The notes below the pieces were generated by a model. It made no database searches. It saw only the letters and a program-made list of their open reading frames with translations, and was not told the origin of the DNA. A DNA stretch of 64,000 nt from Fibrobacteria bacterium (GTDB lineage Bacteria; Fibrobacterota; Fibrobacteria; UBA11236). Where the stretch lies: contig JANYDA010000058.1 in assembly GCA_025360005.1 (NCBI GenBank), forward strand, positions 43,851 through 107,850, in the 5' to 3' direction. Numbering within the stretch: the stretch's first letter is position 1; each line of letters begins with the position of its first letter. Both the position numbers and the translations under genes were made by a program. This document shows positions 9,011 to 17,871 of this stretch, in pieces.

Positions 9011-9859
9011 ATGACGGCATGGAAAGCGTCCCGCCCGCTGCGCAAGCTGCTCAGGGACAAGCTGGCCTTCGCCGCACTGGCGGTGATCCTCCTCTACGCG
9101 GCCACGGGCCTGTTGGCCTTGTTCCACCTGGCCGCCACCCATTACCGGGATTCCGTGGGCCCGGCCTATTCGCCTCCCGGCGCCGACTACCTGCTGGGCA
9201 CGGACGTGCTGGGCCGCAGCGTACTGGAGCGCGTCGTGCACGGCGCGCGCATCGCCTTGGTGGTGGGCTTCGTGTCCACCGGCATCGCCATCCCCATCGG
9301 CATCCTCTTCGGCCTATTGGCCGGCTTCTACAAAAAGCGCGTGGACGATGTCATCGTATGGTTCTATACCACGGTGGATTCCATCCCCTACATCCTGCTG
9401 GTATTGGCGCTGGCGTTGATCCTGGGCAAGGGGCTCATCTCCGTTTGCATCGCCATCGGCATCACTTCCTGGGTGGGCGCCTGCCGGGTGGTGCGCGGCG
9501 AGGTGATCAAGCAGACGGAATTGGACTACGTGCAAGCCGCGCGGGCCATGGGCGCGGGCGATATCCGCATCATGATGCGGCATATCCTGCCCAACGTATT
9601 GCACATGGTGCTGATCCAGGCTTCGCTTTTGTTCGTGGAAGCCGTAAAGATCGAAGTCATCCTCAGCTACCTGGGCGTGGGCGTGCAGGGCGAACCCAGT
9701 TGGGGCGTGATGATCGACGACGCCCGCATCGAACTCATCGGCCGCGGGGCCTGGTGGCAATTCGCGTCCGCCACCGGGGCCATGTTCCTGCTGCTTCTGG
9801 CCTTCAACGTGTTCAACGATGCGTTACGGGATGCGTTGGATCCCAAATCGGCGGAGTGA
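9011..9859 (+). CDS. Peptide ABC transporter permease, DppC/OppC-like
   Basis: A 282-residue permease. It shows an N-terminal helix, the LLGTDVLGRSVLERVVHGAR motif, several core helices, the EAA loop DYVQAARAMGAGDIRIMMRHI, and the end DALRDALDPKSAE. It starts 13 bp after the DppB-like gene and completes the binding protein-permease-permease operon. No ATPase gene follows; the next gene is on the other strand. The fused ATPase at 20873-22795 is the nearest candidate partner. Confidence 0.9.
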   Translation: MTAWKASRPLRKLLRDKLAFAALAVILLYAATGLLALFHLAATHYRDSVGPAYSPPGADYLLGTDVLGRSVLERVVHGARIALVVGFVSTGIAIPIGILFGLLAGFYKKRVDDVIVWFYTTVDSIPYILLVLALALILGKGLISVCIAIGITSWVGACRVVRGEVIKQTELDYVQAARAMGAGDIRIMMRHILPNVLHMVLIQASLLFVEAVKIEVILSYLGVGVQGEPSWGVMIDDARIELIGRGAWWQFASATGAMFLLLLAFNVFNDALRDALDPKSAE

Positions 9860-9915
9860 TATCCCATTGCCGCAGGAACGGCCGCGCGCGTGACCGCATC
9901 ATGCCTGCGGCTCTT

Positions 9916-10479
9916 TCAGAACACCAGCAACAAGCCCGGATTATAATCCGCGCCCTTGGCCTTGGCTTTTTTCTTAGCCTCGCTGGGATCCTTGCCGCTT
10001 TGCTCCACCAGTGAAGTGGCGATCATGCGGATATTGTCCACGGTGGGATCATCCCGTTCCGGCGCCTCCGCCCGTTGCGGCACCTTTTCGACCGTGATAT
10101 ACCGCTCGCCCGCCGGGGTTGTGAGGATGGCGCCGAAACGGAAGTGGGTGGAGGATCCGTCCCGGGAATATTGGGCGCAGGATACGGCCAAGCCCGCCTT
10201 GGCCTTGGAGCTGTCCTCTGCCACCGCCACGCCCTTGCGGTTGAATTGGTAGATCATTTCCTTTTTCAACTCCCGGGAAAAGCGGCCTCCGCCCCATCCC
10301 AATCCGGATAAAAGCGTATCCACCGAGTCGGCGATCACGGGATCGGCAACGAACAGGACTTCCTTTCCGGTGACGGCCACGGACGCTGGTTGCGGTTGGG
10401 ACGCCGGGATGCCCGCGCAGCCCGCATAGAATAAGGCCGATACGCCCGCCAGGGCCGTGCCAATGCGGAAACCGATCAT
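9916..10479 (-). CDS. Putative lipoprotein of unknown function
   Basis: A 187-residue protein with a lipoprotein signal ending LFYAGC, then a Pro/Ser-rich linker. The globular part (about residues 40-165) has the layout of small envelope proteins that assemble from repeated strands and helices (VIADSVDTLLSGLGWGGGRFSRELKKEM), followed by a Lys/Ala-rich stretch. I do not recognise a named family. Its start overlaps the stop of the gluconokinase gene by four bases, so the two are translationally coupled despite having no obvious functional link. Confidence 0.65.
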   Translation of the reverse strand: MIGFRIGTALAGVSALFYAGCAGIPASQPQPASVAVTGKEVLFVADPVIADSVDTLLSGLGWGGGRFSRELKKEMIYQFNRKGVAVAEDSSKAKAGLAVSCAQYSRDGSSTHFRFGAILTTPAGERYITVEKVPQRAEAPERDDPTVDNIRMIATSLVEQSGKDPSEAKKKAKAKGADYNPGLLLVF

Positions 10480-10988
10480 AGTTCCAATCCTTTGCGAATG
10501 CTTGCGATGATGGAATCCGGAGGCGAGTCCACGGGCACCACCAGAGCGTCCGCCGGCTCCTCCAGGATTTCGAATTGGCTCCCCAACATGGCCGCCTTGA
10601 AATAATGCCCCTGGCGGCGCTTGAGTCGATCCTCCAGCATGGCGTACTCGCCCTTAAGGTAGATCCATCGCACCCGTTCCAGGCCGTCGCTGAGAAGATC
10701 CCGGTAATCCTGCTTCAAGGCCGAACAAGCCAGTACGGCCCGTCCCTGCTTGGCCCGGATGCCGATGAGAAGATTTCGGATGGCCATGAGCCACGGCCTG
10801 CGATCGCGATCGTTGAGCGGAAGCCCTTGCGCCATCTTATTGATGTTGCCGTTGGGCTGGAAATCGTCCCCGTCGTAAAAGGGCCATCGCAGCGCCCCCG
10901 CGAGCTGCTTTCCGATGGTGGTTTTGCCGCAGCCGGAAACGCCCATGAGGATGACTATGGAAGCGATTGGCCCGCTGGTGGATGTCAT
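10476..10988 (-). CDS. gntK: Gluconokinase
   Basis: A 170-residue kinase that would convert D-gluconate and ATP to 6-phosphogluconate, feeding the pentose phosphate or Entner-Doudoroff route. It has the P-loop GVSGCGKTT at residues 16-24, the family segment FYDGDDFQPNGNINKMAQG, the PLNDRDRRPWL motif and the CSALKQDYRDLL motif, all diagnostic of the GntK/IdnK family. Length is normal. It heads a two-gene unit with the overlapping lipoprotein gene. A secreted sorbosone/glucose-type dehydrogenase at 39-40 kb could in principle generate aldonic acids, but that connection is only a guess. Confidence 0.92.
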   Translation of the reverse strand: MTSTSGPIASIVILMGVSGCGKTTIGKQLAGALRWPFYDGDDFQPNGNINKMAQGLPLNDRDRRPWLMAIRNLLIGIRAKQGRAVLACSALKQDYRDLLSDGLERVRWIYLKGEYAMLEDRLKRRQGHYFKAAMLGSQFEILEEPADALVVPVDSPPDSIIASIRKGLEL

Positions 10989-11123
10989 GCTTCGGATACC
11001 CCCGCTCGAGGAAAAAATAACCTCTGGAACGGGCTGCCTGAGGATTAAATCGGCGGATGCGGGAAAAGAGGCTACCGGAATTATTCACCGGTTTGCCTAG
11101 TGAAGAAGGGAAAAGGGCGAAGC

Positions 11124-11151
11124 AAAAAGGGCCGGATTGCACCAGACCCTT
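11124..11151 (-). terminator. Possible rho-independent terminator after the ThuA-like gene
   Basis: About 25 bases downstream of the ThuA-like stop, the minus strand reads AAGGG, a partly paired ~18-base interior, then CCCTT running into a T tract. The stem is interrupted by mismatches, so this is a moderate call. Confidence 0.45.
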
Positions 11152-11176
11152 CTCATCCTGCTTTTTCCCGAGCGCT

Positions 11177-12391
11177 TCAGTTCACAAAGAAGCGTTTACT
11201 GCCTACGCGCCCATTGGCCAATGCTACTCGCATCACATATACGCCGGCCTTGACGCCCTTGAAGTCCGCGCTGAGATCATAATCTACCGGATACTGATTG
11301 CCCTTGATTTCCTTCACCTTGTGCCCAGCCATATCGAACAGGGTCACCATGTGATAGCCGGGCTTGTTGATGAACACGCCGGGTTGATCGGAAGGATGGA
11401 AGGTGATGCCGGAGCCATCCAGAGCGAAGTTCAAATCGGCATTGCGGGGCTTAAGGGCCGTGGATACCGCCACGGTATCATAACCGGCGACATAGTACAT
11501 GAATTGCCGGTAGAACTTATCCCATACGGCCTGGGTCATGGCTTGCATGGTGACCAGATCATGGGCTTCCATGAAGTAGCCGATATTCCCTTTCTTGTCC
11601 GGAAAGGTCCAGGTGGCCGGATATCCGCCGGGTACGCTGTAGTTGTAGGCGCTGCCGCAATTGGTTCCGGTGCCGCCCTTGGTGCAATGGACTGCGTCCA
11701 TTTTCAAGAGCACGGTAGCCTCCGGATGGATATCGGTGATGATCTTATTGAAGGTATGCCACTCGCCTTGCGGCCAGATCACGGTATCCTTGCCCGCGAA
11801 ACTAATCCCTTCCATGATTGGGCTGGCCTTCGCAGCTTGCGGAATGAAAACGGGAGCGCTGATGGTGATTCGGCTGCTCTCTCCGGTGTACTCCACGGGA
11901 TGCGCTGTGTTGTAAAACCACGGCCAATTGTTGCCCGCGCGCGAGTCCCCGGAAGAATGCTGGATGAATACGCCTCCGCCTTGGTTCTCCACGAAGTCCT
12001 GGACAGCCGTTCGGTTAGCCGTGGGGAAGCCGTTGGAGGAAGCCCAGGAAGAGATGTAGTTGGCGAAGAAAACCTGGTAGCCTTTTAACTTGGCGGCGGT
12101 AACGGCGTTGCCGTCGGTGGTGACATCCACGGTCCACCCTTCGACCCCGCCCAGACGCTGGAGCGTGGCGATCAGGTTTTGCGGGCTGGCGTTTTTGTGA
12201 TGGTCGTAATTGTAGAAGAAGTCTCCCACCAGGATGGACTTCAGTCTGGAGGTCAGGACGTAGGATTTCCCGCCCACGGTAATGGTGCGCTGCTTGGCAA
12301 GCGAGGGCGTTCCTTGGCCATGCGATAAGGAAAGCCCCAGCACTAAGGCCGCCGCCCCAAAAATAGACGTTCGTACGGTATTCACTCTCAT
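11177..12391 (-). CDS. Secreted ThuA-like protein with type IX-like sorting tail
   Basis: A 404-residue secreted protein. The ATG at 12389-12391 is preceded by GAAGGAA and gives a clean signal peptide (SIFGAAALVLGLSLSHG). Residues ~40-305 have the ThuA/glutamine-amidotransferase-like fold: SILVGDFFYNYDHHKNASPQ, VQDFVENQGGGVFIQHSSG and the later GYFMEAHDLV region. ThuA-like domains are widespread in carbohydrate-associated secreted proteins. The last ~75 residues (TLFDMAGHKVKEIKG ... GVYVMRVALANG ... KRFFVN) look like a type A sorting domain of type IX secretion. Enzymatic activity cannot be deduced. Confidence 0.75.
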   Translation of the reverse strand: MRVNTVRTSIFGAAALVLGLSLSHGQGTPSLAKQRTITVGGKSYVLTSRLKSILVGDFFYNYDHHKNASPQNLIATLQRLGGVEGWTVDVTTDGNAVTAAKLKGYQVFFANYISSWASSNGFPTANRTAVQDFVENQGGGVFIQHSSGDSRAGNNWPWFYNTAHPVEYTGESSRITISAPVFIPQAAKASPIMEGISFAGKDTVIWPQGEWHTFNKIITDIHPEATVLLKMDAVHCTKGGTGTNCGSAYNYSVPGGYPATWTFPDKKGNIGYFMEAHDLVTMQAMTQAVWDKFYRQFMYYVAGYDTVAVSTALKPRNADLNFALDGSGITFHPSDQPGVFINKPGYHMVTLFDMAGHKVKEIKGNQYPVDYDLSADFKGVKAGVYVMRVALANGRVGSKRFFVN

Positions 12392-12551
12392 TTTCCTTCT
12401 CCCCAGTATTCGTAACCGATGTTTCAACTGGCAAACCCCAGATTCACAAGAGTGGTTGCCTATGGCCTGCATTGAATGTATTCCGGACCCGGCGAATGCA
12501 CATCCGGTATAACCGGTACTTACAAACTTTATGTTTCCCCGAGGTGAACGG

Positions 12552-12578
12552 GTTTCCCCCTCGTAGAGGGGGTCAAAC
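12552..12578 (-). terminator. GC-rich hairpin downstream of the outer-membrane protein gene
   Basis: A perfect seven-base-pair stem, CCCCCTC / GAGGGGG, with a GTA loop and a GTTT/AAAC outer extension, lies 12 bases beyond the stop at 12590. There is no clear T tract on the minus strand, so it may be an mRNA-end or stability structure rather than a classical terminator. Confidence 0.45.
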
Positions 12579-12589
12579 TCCCCAAAAAC

Positions 12590-14107
12590 TCACATACCCC
12601 ATTGGAACCGAAGCATGTAATACCAGTCCGATTTCTCGCGAGTAACGGGAGCGAAGGAAGGCGTAGCATTGGCATCCTGGACGCGGAAATGGTCATTGGC
12701 CGCCTGCAAGTAAAGATCCAATCCGGTGAACAGGTTCTTCTGAAGGTACACGGTCCATTTCAGGTCATCGTTCTTATAAAGGCCCGCTTGCAGGTTATCC
12801 TGGTATTTCCCTACGCTGCCGGCCGGATAAGAGGGTTGCGGCAAAGAGTTGTTGTACTGTTGGTAGGTGTTATCCGGATAAGGGTTTTTAAAGTACTCCA
12901 ATTGCAAAGAAAGCAGATCCAATATCCTGAAGGTAGGAATGGAGATTCCTAACATGATGGGAATGCGATCGGAAATTTTCTCATAGAATAGGGGTTGGTT
13001 TTGCACTCCCAGCACCGCCGCCTCGCCGAAAATCTTGAATGGGCCCGATCGCGTCTCATCCAATCCCGCCAACGCTCCCAGGTTTAAAGAGGCTCTGGCC
13101 ATCACTTTAACGGCCTTGAACGTCAGGGGCTTAGAAACTTTAGACCGCAGGGTGTCTCCGTTGGCAAGCACAAATACCGTGTTCCCTTGCGCATCCTTGG
13201 CCGCGGTTACCAGCGCCGTACCGGTTTCATCCGTATAGGTCGTGACCTGACTTTCGATGTCTTTCAAGGTACCGCCCGCAAAGGCCTTTTGGTAACGGTT
13301 ATTCACGGTGTCGTTAAGCGCCGGGATGGCGGGGAAGTTGTCTACCTCCACATAGGTATTGTATTGGCTGTTGGAAGTTGTGATGCTGGGTTTGATGGGA
13401 AGCCAACGATGGAGGGAGAAGCCCGCGCCGATTTCAAAAGCCTTTCCGATCTTTCCCGTTGCCACATAGGAAGGCGAGAAGTCGAATATGGGGGCTTCGT
13501 TGAACTCGCTGAAGAGCAGCAAGTCCTGCCGGAAGGCGCCTCCCAGGAGATCCCACGATAATTTCGTGCCCATGCTCTTGTATTCATTGCTGTTCAACCA
13601 AACCCAACCGCCCGTACCTTCGGTATGGATGATGCTGGGATAGGCTTCGCTGCGCAAGAGGTACTCGCCCAGATTGACCGCGTCGGGATTGTATTTGTAT
13701 CCGAAGAATCCGAATTTCAGGTTGAGCGCGTGGGAAAAGTCATATTGCGCCGACGCTTCGGAGATACCCGGCCCAAACTGGATGCGCTTGCTGGCGACAT
13801 TGGGGGTTTCCGGCATCGGCTTCCAGAACAGGCCGCCCACACCCATATTCATATGCAGGTTTTCGTTCAGGGTTCCGGAGTAGGTAACCGCGATACCATT
13901 GCGGTTGAGGAAAGCGTTGTCCAGTTTCAAAGGCGCGCTCCCGCCGTCGTCCTGGATCAAAGAACCCTTGACCACCTGCCCCACGTCCACGAATCCCACC
14001 ACGGAGACTTTCCGATCGGTGATGCGACGTTCTCCGTCGTCCGCGCAGGCGACGCCTGTGGCCAGCAGGGCGGGAATCAGATATGTAAACGCTTTCATAG
14101 GATTCAT
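12590..14107 (-). CDS. Outer-membrane beta-barrel protein, paralogue 1
   Basis: A 505-residue protein with signal peptide MNPMKAFTYLIPALLATGVACA. The rest is alternating polar/aromatic strands ending in FQWGM, i.e. an aromatic-terminated last strand as expected of a barrel recognised by the BAM complex. The start at 14105-14107 has an upstream AAAGGAAA. Landmarks shared with the next gene are GVGGLFW, IQFGPGISEAS, NLGEYLLRSEAYPS, EAAVLGVQNQP and AANDHFR. I do not recognise a named family; it appears to be a lineage-specific barrel, possibly a porin or surface-uptake protein. It lies 35 bp after its paralogue, in one transcription unit. Confidence 0.7.
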   Translation of the reverse strand: MNPMKAFTYLIPALLATGVACADDGERRITDRKVSVVGFVDVGQVVKGSLIQDDGGSAPLKLDNAFLNRNGIAVTYSGTLNENLHMNMGVGGLFWKPMPETPNVASKRIQFGPGISEASAQYDFSHALNLKFGFFGYKYNPDAVNLGEYLLRSEAYPSIIHTEGTGGWVWLNSNEYKSMGTKLSWDLLGGAFRQDLLLFSEFNEAPIFDFSPSYVATGKIGKAFEIGAGFSLHRWLPIKPSITTSNSQYNTYVEVDNFPAIPALNDTVNNRYQKAFAGGTLKDIESQVTTYTDETGTALVTAAKDAQGNTVFVLANGDTLRSKVSKPLTFKAVKVMARASLNLGALAGLDETRSGPFKIFGEAAVLGVQNQPLFYEKISDRIPIMLGISIPTFRILDLLSLQLEYFKNPYPDNTYQQYNNSLPQPSYPAGSVGKYQDNLQAGLYKNDDLKWTVYLQKNLFTGLDLYLQAANDHFRVQDANATPSFAPVTREKSDWYYMLRFQWGM

Positions 14108-14142
14108 CCCATTTCCTTTGGGTTCACTTTTCCGCGGTCCCA

Positions 14143-15807
14143 TCAAAAACCCCATTGGACATGCACCAGGTAATACCATTCGTTCCTGGCGGCGGTCTGG
14201 GGCGTGGGCGAAGGCACGGGATCGAAAGTATAGAGCCGGATATGATCGTTGGCCGCCTGCACTTTGATCTGCACACCGGGCACGATGGTCTTGACCGCAT
14301 GGATGCTCCATTTCCAGTCATCGCCATGGACGGCCGGATCCGCCAGCCTGGGCTTGGTATATTCCGCCGCCGCCAGATCCGGAACCGGGAGATTGACGCC
14401 GGGTAGAGCCGCATAGGTGCTTCCTTCCAACTCCAGCTCGCTGTCCTGGTACGGGTTGTTCAGGTATTCCGTCTCCACGGCGAGCAAGTCCAGGATGCCG
14501 AAGGTGGGCACATGCAATCCCACCATGACCGGCATGCGATGGAAGATGTTCTCGAAATAAACGGGTTGGTTCTGCACGCCCAGAACGGCGACCTCCCCGT
14601 AGAGGTTGAAAGGGCCCGTTTTCTCGGCCACGTCGAACATGGAGGCGAAGTCGAGATTGATACGCCCCATGAGGTTGATCGCCCGGCGCGTGAGATCGGT
14701 GGATTTGGTGATTTGCGGCGCCGCAGTGGAACCGGTGACGATATCGCCGGCGGCATCCGTAACAGCCAAGTTACCCTGGGCGTTGTAATAGGACACGCAT
14801 GTGGTCGAGGAGCCGTCCCAACAATTGGTCCCGTCCGAAAACTTGGTGTTCTGAATGAATTTCCGGATGCCCTTGCGCATCCCGGCCGGACTGCCGTCCT
14901 GGATGATATCCTTACTGACCACCCGGACACCGTTCTTGCCGGAAAGCGCCGCGCTGGTAGTCACTTCGGTACCTGGCCTCCAGGCCGCGAAATCGGTAGC
15001 GCTGACCGTAGCTCCGTTCGCATCGGTATAGGTGTAATGCACCATCGCCTGGTTCTGTACTTCCGGGAAGTTGGCTATCTCCACGTATTGGCCGATGGGG
15101 CTCGCCTTGTCCGCATCCTCTTGGCGGCCGAAGAAGGAGAGGTTATTGCTGAACCAACGCTTCATTGCAGCGCCGCCGCCGATTTCCAGGCCTTTGACCG
15201 GGCGGTAGGAGAAGAGGTAGGCGGGGGTGAGATCGTACAGGGGAGGATTCTGATACTCCCAGAACAGGCCCAACTCCTGGTGAAAAGCGCCGTCGAAAAG
15301 GTTCGATCGCAGGCGCATTCCCAACACCTTGGTATGCGCGCTGTCCACCCAGGTCCAGCCGCCCGTTACGATATAGGTGGGATAGGATTCGCTGCGGATA
15401 AGGTATTCACCCAGGTTCATGGCCGGGGAATCGTACTTGAAAGGGAAGTATCCGCCTTCCAGGCTCAGATTGCGCGTAAAAAGGAACTCCGTCGACGCTT
15501 CGCTGATGCCGGGGCCGAAACGCAGATTGTTTCTCCAGAAGTCGCCCGGCGGAAACGGCTGCCAGAACAGGCCGCCCACGCCGACGGTATAGCGGAGCTT
15601 TTCCTTCACCGTATCGGACACGGTGATATTGACGGAAAGGCGATTGAGAAAATGGCCGTCAACCTTGGTGCCCAGGGTATTGCCCTTCACCAGCTGTCCG
15701 AAATCCGAATAGGCCTCGCCCTTTAGGTTATCGATCGATACAGACGCCCCGATAAGGCTCGGTAGCATGCTCAATAGCAGAAAGCCCTGCCGTAATTTCC
15801 GTATCAT
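14143..15807 (-). CDS. Outer-membrane beta-barrel protein, paralogue 2
   Basis: A 554-residue paralogue of the following gene. The start at 15805-15807 follows a GGAAGG ribosome site and encodes signal peptide MIRKLRQGFLLLSMLPSLIGA. Shared blocks in the same order are YTVGVGGLFWQP, LRFGPGISEASTEF, MNLGEYLIRSESYPTYI, GEVAVLGVQNQPVYFEN, QAANDHIR and a last strand ending VHVQWGF. An insertion around residues 280-390 with two cysteines (TNCWDGSSTTCVS) accounts for the extra length. Together the pair suggests gene duplication with diverged extracellular loops. It is divergent from the TPR membrane protein across a ~200-bp promoter region. Confidence 0.7.
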   Translation of the reverse strand: MIRKLRQGFLLLSMLPSLIGASVSIDNLKGEAYSDFGQLVKGNTLGTKVDGHFLNRLSVNITVSDTVKEKLRYTVGVGGLFWQPFPPGDFWRNNLRFGPGISEASTEFLFTRNLSLEGGYFPFKYDSPAMNLGEYLIRSESYPTYIVTGGWTWVDSAHTKVLGMRLRSNLFDGAFHQELGLFWEYQNPPLYDLTPAYLFSYRPVKGLEIGGGAAMKRWFSNNLSFFGRQEDADKASPIGQYVEIANFPEVQNQAMVHYTYTDANGATVSATDFAAWRPGTEVTTSAALSGKNGVRVVSKDIIQDGSPAGMRKGIRKFIQNTKFSDGTNCWDGSSTTCVSYYNAQGNLAVTDAAGDIVTGSTAAPQITKSTDLTRRAINLMGRINLDFASMFDVAEKTGPFNLYGEVAVLGVQNQPVYFENIFHRMPVMVGLHVPTFGILDLLAVETEYLNNPYQDSELELEGSTYAALPGVNLPVPDLAAAEYTKPRLADPAVHGDDWKWSIHAVKTIVPGVQIKVQAANDHIRLYTFDPVPSPTPQTAARNEWYYLVHVQWGF

Positions 15808-16007
15808 CCCCCGCCTTCCGGCCCGATGCCCGCTAGGTTGGATCGCCCTTGCGGGAAAAAACCTATGATATGGTCGTGACTTATTCAAGATGCGATGGTA
15901 ACTTAGAGACTTGTATACGGATTGTGTTGTTATCGATCGTGCACTTTGCGAAATCTCGTAATTCTGTCTTTTCCAAATTTCCCCCGTCCTGATCGGATCC
16001 GGAATCC

Positions 16008-17816
16008 GTGCCCACACTTTCCCTGCCTCGTAGAGAGTTATGGATACTCGGTCCCAAACGGGACCTGTTATTTTTCATACTCACGCCGCTGCTCATCGTC
16101 CCGTTCTTCCGCCTTCTCCCCCATGGCCAGTCCCCGCAAACCATAGCGTTGTATATCCTGGGAATAGGAGGCTTCGGCCACCACCTGCCCGGCTTCATCC
16201 GGGCCTATTCGGATCGCGGGTTGTTCGCTCAGCATAGGCTGAGTTTCACCCTGATCCCCTTGCTGCTCGTCCTGGCCTGCAGCGCCTATTCCTATCTCAA
16301 CCTCAACGCATTGACCTTCCTGACCGTCGCCTGGGGCACCTGGCACGGAGCTATGCAGGTAAACGGCTTCATGCGTATCTACGATTCCAAGGTGAAGTCG
16401 TTCCGTCCCGCCACGGCGCGGTTGGATCGCCTCATGTGCGTCGCCTGGTTCGGCATTGCCATCCTGCAATCCCCCGAAAAGCAATTCTCACTGGCCGCCC
16501 TTTTCTACGGTTCCGGGGGATTTCTAATCCCGCCGGCCGGGTTTGAAATCCTGCGTTGGATTTGGGGTGCGTTCACCTTGGGAACCACCTTCTTTTTCCT
16601 AGCCAATATTCTCCGCCAATGGAAAACGGGATCACCTCCCAGTCCGGCCAAGCTGTTGATCATGGCGGCTTCATTCGGCTTTTGGTGGTTTTGCACGGTA
16701 TCGCTCCGTAACCTGCTGTTGGGCGTGCTCATGTGGGAGGTGTTCCACGACATCCAATACAATGTCCTGGTCTGGCATTTCCAACGCCATCGCGTGGCCG
16801 GAAAGGGCCCTACCGGGGCCGCGGAGAAGTTCCTGTTCCGGTCCGGGTGGGGCCGCCTGGGTTTGTACGCCGGGCTCATCGTGGCGTATGGATATCTGGG
16901 CATCGCTACGTCCTTCGCCAGCGTGCAGCTTCCGGAGGACGTGGTAGCCGGCTCCGGCCTTGCGCAATGGTTGGTCCGCATTTCCCTGGCTTCGGCGCTG
17001 CTCCACTTCTACTATGACGGATTCATCTGGAGAGTGCGGGAGGCGGGCATCCGGCGCGACCTGGGCGTACCGGAAGGGGAAACCGATCTCCCCGCGGCCA
17101 AGCCGATGCGGAGGGGGTTGCGGCCCGTCTATCTTTGGCTGTTGTTCATCATTCCCGCTGTGTATATGGGAATCAACCAACATCGCGGCAGCTTGCCGGA
17201 TTTCCCTTCCCAGATGGTGAACCTGGCGGAAGCCATTCCCGGAAACTGGAAAGCCGATTTCCTGAGCGGGACTTATTTCAAAGGACAGGGGGATTTCGCC
17301 ACGGCCGAAAGCCATTATCGAAGGGCCGTGGCGGCGCGTCCGGATTTCGCTACGGGCCATCTGTTCCTGGGAGACATACTTTACAAACAGGGTAACCTTC
17401 CGGAAGCGATCGAGGAATACCGGCAATCGGTGGATCTGGAGCCCGACAACCTGGATGGACTCAGGAATCTCGCCAATCTCTATCTCAACTCGGGGCAACC
17501 CTCGCTCGCGGCGGAACGTTTCCTGAGCGCTTTGGCGCTGGATGCGGATAATCCCGATCTGAATTTCGGCATGGCCACCGCCTTGCTCCGGCAAAACAAG
17601 CTGCAGGACGCTGAGCCCTACGTCCGGAAAACCTTGCAACTTTCCCCTGGCCATTCCGGAGCGTTGAATTACCTGGGGATGATCCGGGACGTGGGCGGGG
17701 ATGCCGTAGCCGCCTTGGAATATTATCGGCAAGCCTTGGCGGCGGACAGCGGGAACGCATCGGCCAAGGAAAACCTGGCGGCACTGCTCGCCAAACAGGC
17801 CCGGCCCAAGCCCTGA
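16008..17816 (+). CDS. Polytopic histidine-rich membrane protein fused to TPR repeats
   Basis: About 602 residues, GTG start at 16008. Residues ~15-400 form about ten hydrophobic segments carrying conserved-looking histidine/aspartate motifs: GGFGHHLPGFIRAYSD, GTWHGAMQVNGFMRIYD, EVFHDIQYNVLVWHFQ and LLHFYYDGFIWRVRE. From about residue 418 to the end there are roughly five TPR units (for example PEAIEEYRQSVDLEPDNLDGLRNL). The histidine pattern would suit metal or haem binding in the membrane, but I do not recognise a characterised family. The TPR end probably scaffolds partner proteins. It stands alone between the divergent barrel genes and a convergent lipoprotein gene. Confidence 0.7.
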   Translation: MPTLSLPRRELWILGPKRDLLFFILTPLLIVPFFRLLPHGQSPQTIALYILGIGGFGHHLPGFIRAYSDRGLFAQHRLSFTLIPLLLVLACSAYSYLNLNALTFLTVAWGTWHGAMQVNGFMRIYDSKVKSFRPATARLDRLMCVAWFGIAILQSPEKQFSLAALFYGSGGFLIPPAGFEILRWIWGAFTLGTTFFFLANILRQWKTGSPPSPAKLLIMAASFGFWWFCTVSLRNLLLGVLMWEVFHDIQYNVLVWHFQRHRVAGKGPTGAAEKFLFRSGWGRLGLYAGLIVAYGYLGIATSFASVQLPEDVVAGSGLAQWLVRISLASALLHFYYDGFIWRVREAGIRRDLGVPEGETDLPAAKPMRRGLRPVYLWLLFIIPAVYMGINQHRGSLPDFPSQMVNLAEAIPGNWKADFLSGTYFKGQGDFATAESHYRRAVAARPDFATGHLFLGDILYKQGNLPEAIEEYRQSVDLEPDNLDGLRNLANLYLNSGQPSLAAERFLSALALDADNPDLNFGMATALLRQNKLQDAEPYVRKTLQLSPGHSGALNYLGMIRDVGGDAVAALEYYRQALAADSGNASAKENLAALLAKQARPKP

Positions 17817-17871
17817 ACAAAACCTGTGTGCGGAAGCGGAGGCGCATGCCTCCGGCATTCGTTTGGATCGG

